The translations under genes and the position numbers were made by a program. Shown here piece after piece: positions 11,037-21,872 of a DNA stretch of 64,000 bases; position 1 is the first letter of the stretch, and every line of letters starts with the position of its first letter. A model generated the notes under the pieces. That model was not told the DNA's origin. It saw only the letters and a program-made list of their open reading frames with translations, and searched no databases. Location of the stretch: contig OX638369.1 in the NCBI GenBank assembly GCA_951812925.1, positions 16,335,329 to 16,399,328 of the forward strand, read 5' to 3'. The stretch comes from Calliopum simillimum (taxonomy: Eukaryota; Arthropoda; Insecta; Diptera; Lauxaniidae).

Positions 11037-11793
11037 TTCTGTTGACACCGAGGTCACCGTTGCTGATGCCGTCAATATTGATGCCGCTACTGCTACTAAA
11101 AGTTCTGTTGTTAATACCGAAGTCACTGCTGCTACAACCTCTGCTGCTGCTGCAACCAAAACTGCTATCGTTGGCACCGAAATCATTACTGCTGCTGTCA
11201 AAGTCACTGATGTCCCTATTGGAAATATAGCTAATACCGATGTCACTGATCCTGAAGGCTTTAAGAAACCATACAATTTTATCAAGGAAGCAGCCATACT
11301 TGAAGAAAAGATGAGATTGTTAAAAATGCGCCATGACATGCTAGGCTTACGACAGCAACTCCAAGCCATGGTGGTGCTGAATTTAAGTTTGATGAACTTG
11401 AGGTCGTAATACCTAAGTTTACTGCAGATGTCACCGTTGACGTTACCAAATAGTTCACCCAATTTGAGCTATGCTTAGCGTTAAAGCGGTGTCTGGAAGG
11501 AACAGCTTAAAGCTATGTCTCAGTTTTGGGGCCTGTGGGCTATGATTTCTTGTAGGAAAAAATGATAGCCACTTTTAAAAGAACCACGTTGCGCCAAGAG
11601 GTGTACCGTCAGCTTAGGGCAAGACTGCTGAAATCAGATGAGTGATTTATACACTTATTAATTGCAATGCAATCAATTGCAAACACGTGCAACTATTGAT
11701 GAGCAGGAGTTGGCGGGCATCATCATTGATGGCATTCCTGGTAAAGGTAACAGCATTACTCTTTTGTATGGTGCTCAGTTTCTAGATGATTTG

Positions 11794-12156
11794 ATCCAGC
11801 GTAGTGATGGGTTACGCAGCGATTTTTGTTAAAAGATAATAAATCAAACTTCCTAATTATGTAAATTTTTAAAAATTTTCGAAAAATCTTTGAATTATAG
11901 GGTGAAATTATAAGGTACATCAGTAAAAAGGTAATCAGTCCTTTTCCGCAATCGGTGTAATTTAAAGCAGTAAAGATTGTCGCTGCACCGGTAGCGTAAC
12001 CTTGCGCGCAATGTTGCGTTGTACTTGGCATTAAGGCGCGGTTGGCGTTATTGGCGCTAGCGCTTTATGAATATGTGTATCAGCGCCAGCAGCGCCTTGC
12101 TTGGTATCAGCGCATAACGCCAACGCAGCGCTGCGTTACCCATCACTAATTCAGCG
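11794..12156. mobile_element. hAT MITE with TAGTGATGGG ends
   Basis: The element (11802-12148) starts TAGTGATGGGTTACGCAGCG and ends CGCTGCGTTACCCATCACTA. Eight-base flanks ATCCAGCG (11794-11801) and ATTCAGCG (12149-12156) match at 7 of 8 positions, the duplication length of hAT elements. The interior has many GCGCC/CAGCG/GCGTTA words near the right end. Non-coding, 347 bp, inserted in the gag relic. Confidence 0.85.
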
Positions 12157-12331
12157 TGGTGACCGTTTTGAACAATATCGTTCAAAGGAAAAAGGAGCTA
12201 AGGATACCGGTAGCGCAATTAGCTTTATTCAGAAATCACAATTTCCTACTACTGTCAAGGTATCAACAAAAAAATACATAATAAATGTCTTGGACTTCGC
12301 AAACAAAGAATTTTTAAATACGGTTATATAA

Positions 12332-13328
12332 AACGTACATACTTCAGCGAATGGTCTGAATGATATGACAGCTAACTGTTATGGAGACAATAATAACTTC
12401 TTAGTTAACTCTTATGGTTATATTATGGTTAAGAAAAGGGTTATCATCATTTCTATTAGACGGAAATGTTAAAAAAAAACTAAGTTTCTTTCAATACAAA
12501 GAGATACATCTCAGGCCATTTTTATCACAGAGTATTATAACTCTATTTCAATATCACATACATAATTGTTCTCGTAAATATATTTCCTTTATAGATTTTA
12601 TAGTTGTTGTTGTTGTTGCATCCAGGAATGTCATTTCTAGCCCATAACAATTAATTCTCATCAACAAGCAATTCAAAGCAAATTAGTAAATTAGTGACTA
12701 AAATGAATGGTAAATCAATTCCATAAAATTGTTCAAAAGATGTTTCGACTCTGATAAGAGAACGGCATGGATGATGAGCAGAAAAAAAAAAAAAAAAACA
12801 AAAACATGATCGAACAGAACATAAAAAAAGGCAACAAGAAGAATAACAGAAGTTGGTAATTGGTAACAAACTGAAATTCTGTCTGTTATTCGATGAAGTT
12901 AAAAGGAATCCGCTCATGATGAGTTGATTTTTATGGGTTGTTTTTTTCTGTGTTCACTCTATATAGTTATCATATATTGCCTTAGTTTTTAGTATGTGTG
13001 TTTATTAATGTATTTGTGTATTATGACTAAACGTGTGTGGTATGGGGTGATTTTGGCTAGAGGCTGTGTTAACGTAAAGAAATTAAAACATTAAAAAAAA
13101 ATAATGTCGAGTGAAAGAACTCCATCAAGTTTGATGCTTTGAAAATTTTTTTGTTCTGGCAATTCTGGATTAGAGATTTTGATAGTTTGGTACAACTGAT
13201 ATAATATCTTCGGGACTTAAATCCTGCAGAAAAATATTCTCTTAACAGTCAATTGTATACTCTCTCAAAAAAATAATTTTTCCAGATTATTTTGTGCTAA
13301 AAATAAAAACAAAATGTAAAATCAACAA
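12332..13328. other. AT-rich non-coding sequence
   Basis: No gene recognised. It includes a (TTG)n tract at ~12604-12620 and a poly-A run at ~12781-12799. Confidence 0.5.
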
Positions 13329-14205
13329 TAGGGTAGAACGGGGTTAAACAACCACTTTCGTGTTTGGCACTCTGTAAAAACTTTGTTTATGATAATAATT
13401 TGAAAATTTAAACTGTTCCTGGTTCGTTGAACTCTTTGTTACAAAATTCATCCGAAAATTTTTCATCAAAATCGCATTGTTTATCCGGTATTTGCATTTG
13501 AACAAAAAGTGAGAAATGGTTGTTTTACCCCACCAAGTGGGGTAAAAATAATAAAAGTGACCAACATTGTTATTTTAATGGTTTTTATTTTATCAGAATT
13601 TTACAAAACGTTACACAAGAATAAAATCAACTTGAAAAAGTTTCTCTTGAGCTTCATCAATCGCTGGCGTCACTTTCCTCAACGAATACTTCTTTTCTTG
13701 GACGACCTCTTTGGAGCAACGAGTATTGTTTTTGGCTGCCGTGTCTTGGTTTTTTTGCTCGGAAAATTCCTTTAGAATCTTTTTTTCCGACCTTACCATG
13801 GTCGCCAATGCCTGTTTCTTCTTCTGGTTATTTAACCCCACGTGCTTTTTTTTATTTTAAGGCGAACAACTTTTTAACCAATTTAAATTTTGTAAAACCC
13901 ATTACAGATTTGGATTCAGCATAAAATTCTGCTATAAGAAAACACTTACCTTTTTTTCTGCACTTCACTGATTTGTGGAATTTTGAACTTTTGTCGACTG
14001 AAAATATTGCGGCGAGGACGCGTCAAATCTTTCTTTCGTCAGAACTCAGGTTATAACACACGTGCGGTAGTGGAACCTTTTGCCAAAGATGCGTTGTATC
14101 GATCACCATCTACTGTACCAACGGTCGTTCGATTCGACTTTATTAAAAAAAATTAGAGGCAATTGGTTGTTTAACCCCGTGGCGATTTAACCCCGTTCTA
14201 CCCTA
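13329..14205. mobile_element. TA-flanked inverted-repeat element, GGGTAGAACGGGG ends
   Basis: The ends are GGGTAGAACGGGGTTAAA at 13331 and its mirror ending at 14203, with TA at 13329-13330 and 14204-14205. The right end has the GGTTAAAC word twice, at 14166-14179 and 14187-14203. A further ACCCCACC...GTGGGGTAAA hairpin lies at ~13527-13547. The TA duplication fits the Tc1/mariner/pogo group. The element abuts the 5' edge of the Jockey copy. Confidence 0.7.
13611..13841 (-). CDS. Small lysine-rich reading frame inside the GGGTAGAAC element
   Basis: A 76-codon minus-strand frame, starting MGLNNQKKKQALATMVRSEK, is rich in Lys/Glu and predicted helical. I do not recognise it. Its location in the centre of an 873-bp TA-flanked inverted-repeat element suggests a degenerate transposon protein fragment, or chance coding potential. 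No DDE motif is present, and the frame is too short for a complete transposase. Confidence 0.25.
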   Translation of the reverse strand: MGLNNQKKKQALATMVRSEKKILKEFSEQKNQDTAAKNNTRCSKEVVQEKKYSLRKVTPAIDEAQEKLFQVDFILV

Positions 14206-14206
14206 C

Positions 14207-14401
14207 TTAAAAATAGTAAAAAATCAAAATAACTCACCATCAAAAGAGTCCAAAAATAATCACTCAAAACAGTACCCAAAAATCTTTGCTAGAAGTATTT
14301 TACCTACATTAAATCAATTTATGATGTCAATGCAATCAACACTTCAAGAGTTAGTTAAAACGCAAAACCAGCTCCTCCAAATTTTGATTGCTCAAAAATA
14401 A
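14207..14401 (+). pseudogene. Jockey ORF1 (gag-like) C-terminus
   Basis: The last ~64 codons of ORF1 are open and end in MQSTLQELVKTQNQLLQILI followed by AQK and a TAA at 14399-14401, the kind of coiled, Gln-rich tail common at the end of Jockey ORF1 proteins. The zinc-knuckle part is missing. The stop lies right at the beginning of ORF2. Confidence 0.6.
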
Positions 14402-14403
14402 GT

Positions 14404-17071
14404 AAATTAAACATTTGTGCCTGGAATGCAAACGGTATCAACCAACACAAAAATGAAATTTCTCATTACCTGGGCAAAGAGGAAATTGATATTATGCTTG
14501 TTTCAGAGACACATCTGACTGATAAGTATAATTTCTATATACCTGGATATAAATTCCATAAAACCAATCATCCTGATGGCAAAGCACATGGAGGCACAGG
14601 AATTTTAATTCGTAATCGCCTCAAACATTTCTGTTAAGAATCTTTTTCAAAAAACTATCTTCAGGCTACCTCTATTTGCCTACAAAATCATTCTAAGAAT
14701 TTAATAGTTTCGGCGGTTTATTGCCCACCTCGATTTGCAATTAGTGAGAATCAATTCAAAGAATTCTTTGACACTTTGGGAACCAGATTTTTAGCTGCTG
14801 GAGATTACAACTCCAAGCATACATATTGGGGTTCTCGTCTTGTAAATCCAAAAGGGAAACAATTATATAATATGCTTATAAAAAATCACACTTTCAATTT
14901 TGCTTCGCCTGGTCAACCTACATATTGGCCAGCCGACCGAAGCAAAATACCAGACCTCATTGACTTTGCTATTACAAGAGGCATCGAGAGAACCCTAATC
15001 ACAGCCGAAACAAAATTAGCTCTCTCTTCTGACCACTCTCCAATCTTATTTTGCCTTTTAGAAAAACCATCGTATATAGAGACCTTTAAGAAGCTAATCT
15101 CATATAAGACCAACTGGCTTAGGTACAGGAAATATATAAGTTCTCACATTCACACGAGCTACTCGATAGAATGTGAGGAACATATAGATGATGCTGTTGC
15201 CATTTTTAATTCAATCCTCTGCTCAGCAGCGGAACACTCAACGCCTTATGAGGTTGTGAAAAATACAAAGACCAGTTTTTCCACCAACAGTGAAATTGAG
15301 TTTCTCGTAGCTGAGAAGCGAAAGTTTAGGCGCGAATGGCAGCTACATAGATCTCCCGCTTCTAAAGCAAACTTAAAAATTTCTACTTCTAAGCTGAGGT
15401 CTGCGCTAAAAAATAAAGAAGATATAGAGCAGCAAAAATTTGTCTCGAAACTGCATCCTAATAAGAACGGCAAACAGTCCTTGTGGAAAGCTAGCAAAAG
15501 TATTAAAACTCCGATGGAGAGTGAGCTGCCGATAAGAGCCAACCTTGGGAACTCGGCTCGAAGTGATGAAGAAAAAGCTGATGCTTTTGCAAATCACTTA
15601 AGCACAGTTTTTCAACCCAATCCTCCTATTCAAGGCTTTCTTCCTCCTAATTTGCCATTAAACAGCGATGTTATGCAATTGAACTTTCATATTAGCAACG
15701 TAAAGGGTGTAGTTGAAGAGATGTGTTTCAAAAAAGCTCCTGGGTGCGATTATATAACTCGCAAAATGATAAAAGAACTGCCAAATTCAGCTTTTGTCTT
15801 TTTAACCAGACTTTTTAATGCAATAATTCAGTATGAGTATTACCCAACAGAGTGGAAAATCTCATTGATAACCACTATTCCAAAACCTGGAAAAGATCGT
15901 ACATTGCCTTCTTCATATAGACCCATCAGTCTTTTACCATGCATATCCAAACTGTTTGAAAAACTAATTTTATCAAAAATAATACCTTATGCAACCGAAA
16001 AAAATTTATTTCGGGTCTATCAATTCGGTTTCCGAAATTACCACGGAACAATTGAACAGGTAAATATAATCACAAATGAAATAAGGAAGGCTTTCGAACA
16101 AAGTGAATACTGTACAGCACTTTTTCTCGACGTAGCTCAAGCGTTTGATAAAGTATGGCATGAAGGCCTTATCAATAAAATTAAACACTTACTGCCTTTT
16201 AACGTCCACAAAACATTTATTTCTTATCTGGAAAGCAGGCATTTTAGAATTAGACATAACGGTTTTATTTCATCACCTTTAAAAATTAATGCAGGTGTCC
16301 CTCAAGGAAGCGTGCTGGGTCCTTTTCTGTACTTACTGTATACCTCTGATTTACCTATTATCGCTGGCACAACCATATCTACTTTCGCAGATGATACTGC
16401 AGTTTTAAGTTGTAGTTGTTGTCCCCTAGAAGCGGCACGAAAACTTCAACTTCATTTAAACTCTATCGAAAAGTGGTTGCTGCTATGGCGCATAAAAGTA
16501 AATGAACAAAAATGCAAGCAGGTTACTTTTACCCTTAGGAGAGGTGATTGACCTGCTATCACATTAAATAACACTTCAATCCCTCAATCTGAAAACGTCA
16601 CATACCAAGGTATTCATTTAGACAGACGGCTTACGTGGCGAAAGCATATTGAAGCCAAAAAAAACGCATGTTAAACTAAAAGCCTCCAGTCTACATCGGC
16701 TCATAAATAGCCAGTCCCGTCTGAAACTTGAATATAAAATCCTTTTATATAAATCCATCATCAAGCCAATTTGGTTATATGGTATACAGTTATGGGGTAA
16801 CGCCAGCTCCTCGAACATTGAACTAATACAACGGACTCAGTCAAAAATTCTAAGAATCATGACTGGTGCTCCATGGTATATACGGAACGAAAACTTACAT
16901 CGGGACCTTTGCATCCCCTTGGTCAAAGACGAAATCAACAAATACAAGCAAAGTTACGTTGCAAGATAACTGTATCATCCTAATCCATTGGCACGGATGT
17001 TAAAAAATTTAAAAAATTTCTCCAGACTAAAAAGAAAGGATCGTCCTGCTATTGATATCGTTAGCAATTAG
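14404..17071 (+). pseudogene. Jockey ORF2: endonuclease plus reverse transcriptase, inactivated
   Basis: ORF2 begins with an AP-type endonuclease (KLNICAWNANGIN, later [20 protein letters not shown] and SSDHSPI, which carry the expected catalytic N, E, D and H positions). The reverse transcriptase follows with [49 protein letters not shown] and the active-site FADDTAV, then the C-terminal LLYKSIIKPIWLYGIQLWG block. This is the full Jockey layout. It is broken by TAA at 14635-14637 in the endonuclease, TGA at 16549-16551, a frameshift near 16665 and TAA at 16967-16969. The longest open part is 14776-16551 (591 codons). Inactive as it stands, but the small number of lesions points to moderate age. 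Confidence 0.9.
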
Positions 17072-17103
17072 CTATGTTAAGCTGACTGAATTCTAAATTT
17101 TGC

Positions 17104-17305
17104 ATGCAGCCGGTATCTGGCGCGTACTTTTTTCTATGAAGCCGGCGGTATCTGGAGCGTACTTTTTTCTATGCAGCCGGCGGTATCTGGCGCGTACTTT
17201 TTTCTATGCAGCCGGCGGTATCTGGCGCGTACTTTTTTCTATGCAGCCGGCGGTATCTGGCGCGCACTTTTTTCTATGCAGCCGGTATCTGGCGCGTACT
17301 CTTTC
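17104..17305 (+). repeat. 35-bp tandem repeat in the Jockey 3' UTR
   Basis: About six copies of a unit like TGCAGCCGGCGGTATCTGGC plus GCGTACTTTTTTCTA. Internal copies are almost identical; edge copies lack CGG. The unit is GC-rich against its surroundings. The repeat makes long, meaningless open frames in all three phases. Confidence 0.9.
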
Positions 17306-17636
17306 TTATATTTCTTGTTCCTGCTACACATGCAGCCGGAACTACTGGCGCAAATTTGTATGGAGTTCTTTTCATTCAAACATACTGCTAGGCGGGCAGC
17401 ATGTTTGTGAGAAGACTGAACGTACAACAACTGCGTTCTTCTGCGAGTTTACCGAACTCCTAGGATGTACAAGTCCCTATTAACTCTGGAGACACATTGA
17501 ACACTAAATTATATATAAGATTAATTATGTATAATAATGTTATTTAGGATTAAGATTTTTAAACTTATTGTTAGTCTCCTAAGATGAGAAGATTCAATAA
17601 ATAAATTCAAGTATTAAAAAAAAAAAAAAAAAAAAA

Positions 17637-18419
17637 TATTTATACACAAAACAAAAACTTGTCCATCTTATTTTACTATGTTAGAAATAGAGTACGACTT
17701 TGAATTATACACCATTAGAAGGATATTTGTGTGTAGATATGCACAAAGTTAAAACTATCTTAATATCTTGACTCTAAGCTATTTAAAATTAAATAAAAAT
17801 TTTTCAATATTAACAACAACAAAATACACGGTTACACAGAGCTGGAAAAAGGATAACGCACAAAGAGAAAGACAAAAGGCATAGCACTGACTTCATGTTT
17901 TTTGTTTTGTTTATATTTCGCTTGAATTATACCAGGGATGATAAATAAACTTCTCTATTCGATACTAAATAGCGAAAAAAAGTACTGAAAGTGTCTAAAA
18001 ATTACCAAAAGTATTTAATACAATTGTGATCGAATTTTGACCACTTGGCGATTCTATGTAATTTTGGAAATTTTTTCGCTTTAAAAAATATTACTTTATA
18101 CTCGTGCTTGGAGACTTTTATTTCTTGACCAAATTTCTTTTGGAAAATATATCCGTTTTTGCATCGAGTAAACAAAATTTTCGAATAATGTGCCAGAATT
18201 TCTATTTCCATTTTATTTATACCTTCGTTGCAGCTACATACTTCCTTCGAATTGAAAGTGGAAGCTTTATAATTCATTGGTCTAAGTTGTGCTTCAGGTT
18301 TAACATAGAGCAATATCGATATGTGCTATTCCACAATATTCTGAATACTATCTCCAAATAATTTTCAGATATAGGTATGTCAAAAATCTATATTCTAAAT
18401 TCTTAATAGACACGATGAA
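17637..18419. other. AT-rich non-coding sequence
   Basis: No gene recognised between the Jockey tail and the mariner-like copy. Confidence 0.5.
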
Positions 18420-18581
18420 TTGTTTTTCTTGTTTTTGAGAAATCAGGCCTCTAACTTCCGAAGAATTGAACTATTTAGAAATCTATGGTTGTCGAATGAA
18501 GATTTTAAAGGCATACAGCTGTTATGTGTCAAACGGCTTGTCCATATGACGTTTGTGTTCAGAATTCAATACGACTCAATC

Positions 18582-19579
18582 ATGAATAGACTTACTCCTG
18601 AACAACGTTTATTAATTGTGGAAACTTACTACCAAAATCAGTCATCAGTTAGAGAATGTTACAGAATTTTTCAACATCATTTTGATCGTTATGAGTGTCC
18701 AACTGAGCGCACTATTCGTAACACCATGACCAGATTTCGAAGCAATTTTACACTATTGGACATTCATCATTCAACCAGAGTGCATAGAGCCCGTAATTTA
18801 CAAAATATTGCTGCATTAGCAGAGAGTGTTCGTAAAAACCATGAACAATCCAGTCGTCGCCGATCTCATTTCGTCGCTTCGGGCATTTCTTATGGATCAT
18901 TGTGGTGTATCTTGAGGCGTGATCTTGGTCTGAATGCCTATAAAATATAGCTCGTACAAGAATTGAAGCCGGTTGATGTTGGTGTACGTTTAAATTTCGG
19001 TTTATGGGCCTTACAACAACTTCAAATTGATCCATTATATTATCGAAAAATTGTGTTTAGCGACGAAGCTCATTTCTGATTGAATGGCTACGTTAACAAG
19101 TAAAATTGCCGTATTTGGGCCAATGAACAACCAAAAGCAATCCAAGAGCTTCTAATGTATTCTGATAAATGTACTGTTTGGCGTGGTTTGTGGGCAGGAG
19201 GCATCATCGGACCGTATTTCTTCAAAAATGCGGATAGAGCTCGTGTTACGGTCAATGGACCTCTAGTTTCAACAGGATGGCGCAACATGCCATACAGCTC
19301 GCTTTATCGAGGAAAACGTTCGAAGAAAACATCATCTCAAGAAATTCTCCTGTTAATTGGCCACCGAGATCATGTGATTTGACGCCATTGGATTACTTTC
19401 TTAAGAGATATGTTAAATCACTTGCTTATGTCGATAAACCCGAAACTATTGACGCTTTGGAAACCAAAGTAACTCGGAATACCGGCCGATATGCTCGAAA
19501 GAGTTGTCGAACCCACAGAATGAACCATTTAAGAACTAATCGTAGGCAACATTTGAACAAAACAATTTTTAAACATTAA
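18582..19579 (+). pseudogene. Mariner-like transposase, copy A, decayed
   Basis: The reading starts MNRLTPEQRLLIVETYYQNQ, an N-terminal helix-turn-helix of the type seen in a widespread insect IS630/Tc1-mariner family. Then come FQHHFDRYECPTERTIR, the linker GSLWCILRRDLGL, and the catalytic region IVFSDEAHF (first Asp), FQQDGATCHTAR (second Asp, after an internal deletion and frame change) and SCDLTPLDYF (third Asp). The C-terminus is LNKTIFKH. In-frame stops follow KI at ~18948, HF at ~19078 and K at ~19100, and there are frameshifts near 19270 and 19320. It is the same family as the minus-strand copies at 54338-54850 and 55376-56435. Terminal repeats were not resolved. Confidence 0.8.
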
Positions 19580-19689
19580 GTTGTAGGAACCGAACTATCA
19601 TTCCAAATAAAGATTTGAATCAATACATTGATTTTCTCAGCTTCGTTTTTTGAAAAGGCTGTATCCATCGGATGAAGAAACTAAGTTGC

Positions 19690-20480
19690 TTTTGGGGCTT
19701 AAACCATCCGAAATTGAGAAAATCAATATCGAAAAATCAGAAAAATTAAGAAACATGCATTCGAAAAGTATCGAAAAAATTTAAAAAATTCCAAGAGTTT
19801 AAGAAATTTTAAAAAATATTGAACAAGTCGAAAAACTATGAAAATTGAAGAATGTTAAGGGTCCCGAATATTGCTGAAAGTGTTGAAAAATATTGAAAAA
19901 GTACAAAAATGTTGAATAATGCTGAAAACGTCGAAAAAGTTTGGAAGCAAAGTTTGAAAAAGCTCGAATAACGGCAGAAGTTTCGAAAAGTTAAGAAAAC
20001 TTCGCACAGTATTGAGGAATTCAAAATAGTTTTAAAGGTTCGAAACGCGTCTAATAGAAAAAGTTGAAAAATATTGAAAAGACGATAAAAGTCGGAAAAT
20101 ATTGTTAATGCCAAATGTTAGAAGTGTCGAAAAAGTCGAGAAATTTGAATAACAAATATTGTAAAGTTCAAAAAATCTTGATATGGTTGAAATTCATATT
20201 TACATATATTGGAAAAGTTGAAAAATATTGACAATGTTAAAAAATGTTAAAAAGATAAAAAACTTCCAAAACGACAGTAAGAATAAAGTAATATTGGTCC
20301 GAAAATGTCAAATAACTCGAATAATGTTAAAAATACCGAAAAATGATGAAAAAGTGGAAATAGTTTTGAAAAAAAAAAAAAAAAAAACTGGAAATATTGT
20401 GGAATGACGTAAAACAGTAATAATGTTGAAAAGTTCAAAAAACAATAAAAGCTCGAATAATGTTAAAATTAAGATAATTT
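19690..20480 (+). repeat. Degenerate GAAAAAxTTGAAAA repeat tract
   Basis: About 780 bp built of imperfect copies of words such as TTGAAAAAGTCGAAAAA and AATATTGAAAAAG, with no fixed period. It is probably an old, diverged satellite. Open frames on either strand are artefacts of the composition. A smaller stretch of the same flavour lies at 63385-63455. Confidence 0.6.
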
Positions 20481-21470
20481 AATAAATCAAAAAAAGTTAC
20501 AAAACCCATATCTCAACTGAATATCAATTGGAAAATTCTCACACAAGTCAATAAGTTGCTGCCACAAGGTACCAGCCAGCCACACAATAGCGTTATAATC
20601 TCGCAGATTAAGACACACAATCAGTTACAGCAATAATACAGAGCAACAAAACCAACAACACAAAAACGACAATAAAAACATCAACAGCTATCCTTAAAAC
20701 AAATACCAAAACCAAGAAAATAGGAAAATTAAAAAAAAAAAAAAATAAAACGAAATCACTAAAAATTCCCCAACTCGTATGGAGAGAAAGAGAAGGCCAC
20801 CCTGGAGTTTGCTGCTACGCCTGCGCGTGATGAGTCTCCAACTGAATGCAACAAAATAAAATAATTCTTTTGGATTTCGTTTCAGCATCATGGTTCATGT
20901 TCATAACCACTCCCGCTGGAATGTTTAACGTTTTCTCAAACTCATAATAAAATTGGCAGTAAATAAATCTGCCCCAAAGTCTCACACAGAAATCTTAATG
21001 TGAAAAAATCAACGAAAGAAAAAAAAAAGTCCCAAAGAAGTCTGACAATATGGCTGGTCAGTCAGACACACAGTGTGGGTCCAAGTTGGCTCGCATGCGC
21101 GCAGACAACGAAAGTAATCGCCATCGTCAATGTGGAAGATGTGCTGCCTGATGCTGCTGCTGGAACTAGCAATGACAATAACAGCAACAAGTAAATCTTT
21201 GCATTTGGGAACAGATTTCAGCAAGTTTTGTTTGTTTGTTGTCGTTGTAGTCATCATCATCGTAATCGTCGTTGTCGTTTTATTTCACTTTACGACATGT
21301 GGAATTTGTACAACTTGGCTACGCTGCACAGTGGTATGTTTGTAAATTACAATATATATGGAATAAAGTTAAAACTTTTTGCAGGCAATATAAATGAACT
21401 TCTTTGGGATATTAAATTATGTAGAGTGGGTCATTTCATACCCAGCTTTCATCTCTTAGTTCTCATCTCT
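20481..21470. other. Non-coding, CAA-rich
   Basis: No gene recognised. CAACA-rich stretches occur at ~20640-20690 and TTG/GTC-rich ones at ~21222-21280. Confidence 0.5.
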
Positions 21471-21872
21471 CAGATCTCAGCTCTCACCTCTCATCTTTCA
21501 TCTTTCATCTTTCATCTTTCATCTTTCATCTTTCATCTTTCATCTTTCATCTTTCATCTTTCATCTTTCATCTTTCATCTTTCATCTTTCATCTTTCATC
21601 TTTCATCTTTCATCTTTCATCTCTCATCTCTCACCTCTCATCTCTCATCTCTCATCTCTCATCTCTCATCTCTCATCTCTCATCCCTCATCTCTTATCTC
21701 TCATCTATCATCTCCCATCTCTTATCTCTCATCTCTCATCTCTTATCTCTTATCTCTCATCTCCCATCCCTCATCTCTCATCTCTCATCCCTCATCCCTC
21801 ATCCCTTACCCCTCATCTCTCATATCTCATCTCCCTTCCCTCATCTCTTATCCCTCCTCTCTCGTCTTTCAT
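21471..21872 (+). repeat. Heptamer satellite (TCATCTT/TCATCTC)n
   Basis: About 55 consecutive 7-bp units. The left part is near-perfect TCATCTT; the right part changes to TCATCTC with scattered variants. Because 7 is not a multiple of 3, the tract encodes a repeating SSFIFHL peptide that is not a real protein. Confidence 0.95.

Larger units (their letters stand above)
10143..12331 (+). pseudogene. Decayed gag of an LTR retrotransposon, twice interrupted
   Basis: Host-like gag coding sequence survives in three pieces: 10143-10321, ~11037-11801 and ~12149-12331. The first starts MPDENYLSICELKAIMALA. The second has an Ala/Thr/Val-rich linker, a charged helix (EEKMRLLKMRHDMLGLR), then, after a +1 frameshift near 11370, the gag core with FTQFELCLALKRCLEGTA and later IDEQELAGIIIDGIPGK and LYGAQFLDDLIQR. 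This order matches the capsid region of Ty3/gypsy-like insect retrotransposons. In-frame stops lie within the core at ~11451, ~11504 and ~11550. No protease, polymerase or second LTR was found. A Harbinger-like and a hAT miniature element are inserted in it. Family assignment below Ty3/gypsy-like is not possible by eye. Confidence 0.65.
14206..17636 (+). mobile_element. Jockey-clade non-LTR retrotransposon, nearly complete 3' part
   Basis: It contains the C-terminus of ORF1, a full-length but mutated ORF2 with endonuclease and reverse transcriptase, a 3' UTR with a 35-bp tandem repeat, an AATAAATAAATTC polyadenylation-like stretch and a poly-A tail ending at ~17636. The 5' part of ORF1 is missing: the readable sequence starts immediately after the TA of the neighbouring inverted-repeat element. 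A target duplication was not identified, so whether the neighbour inserted into ORF1 or the Jockey copy is 5'-truncated there is open. Confidence 0.85.

Noticed and set aside
17100..17483. 127-codon repetitive reading frame
   Set aside because: Produced by the 35-bp tandem repeat in the Jockey 3' UTR; all three phases are open.
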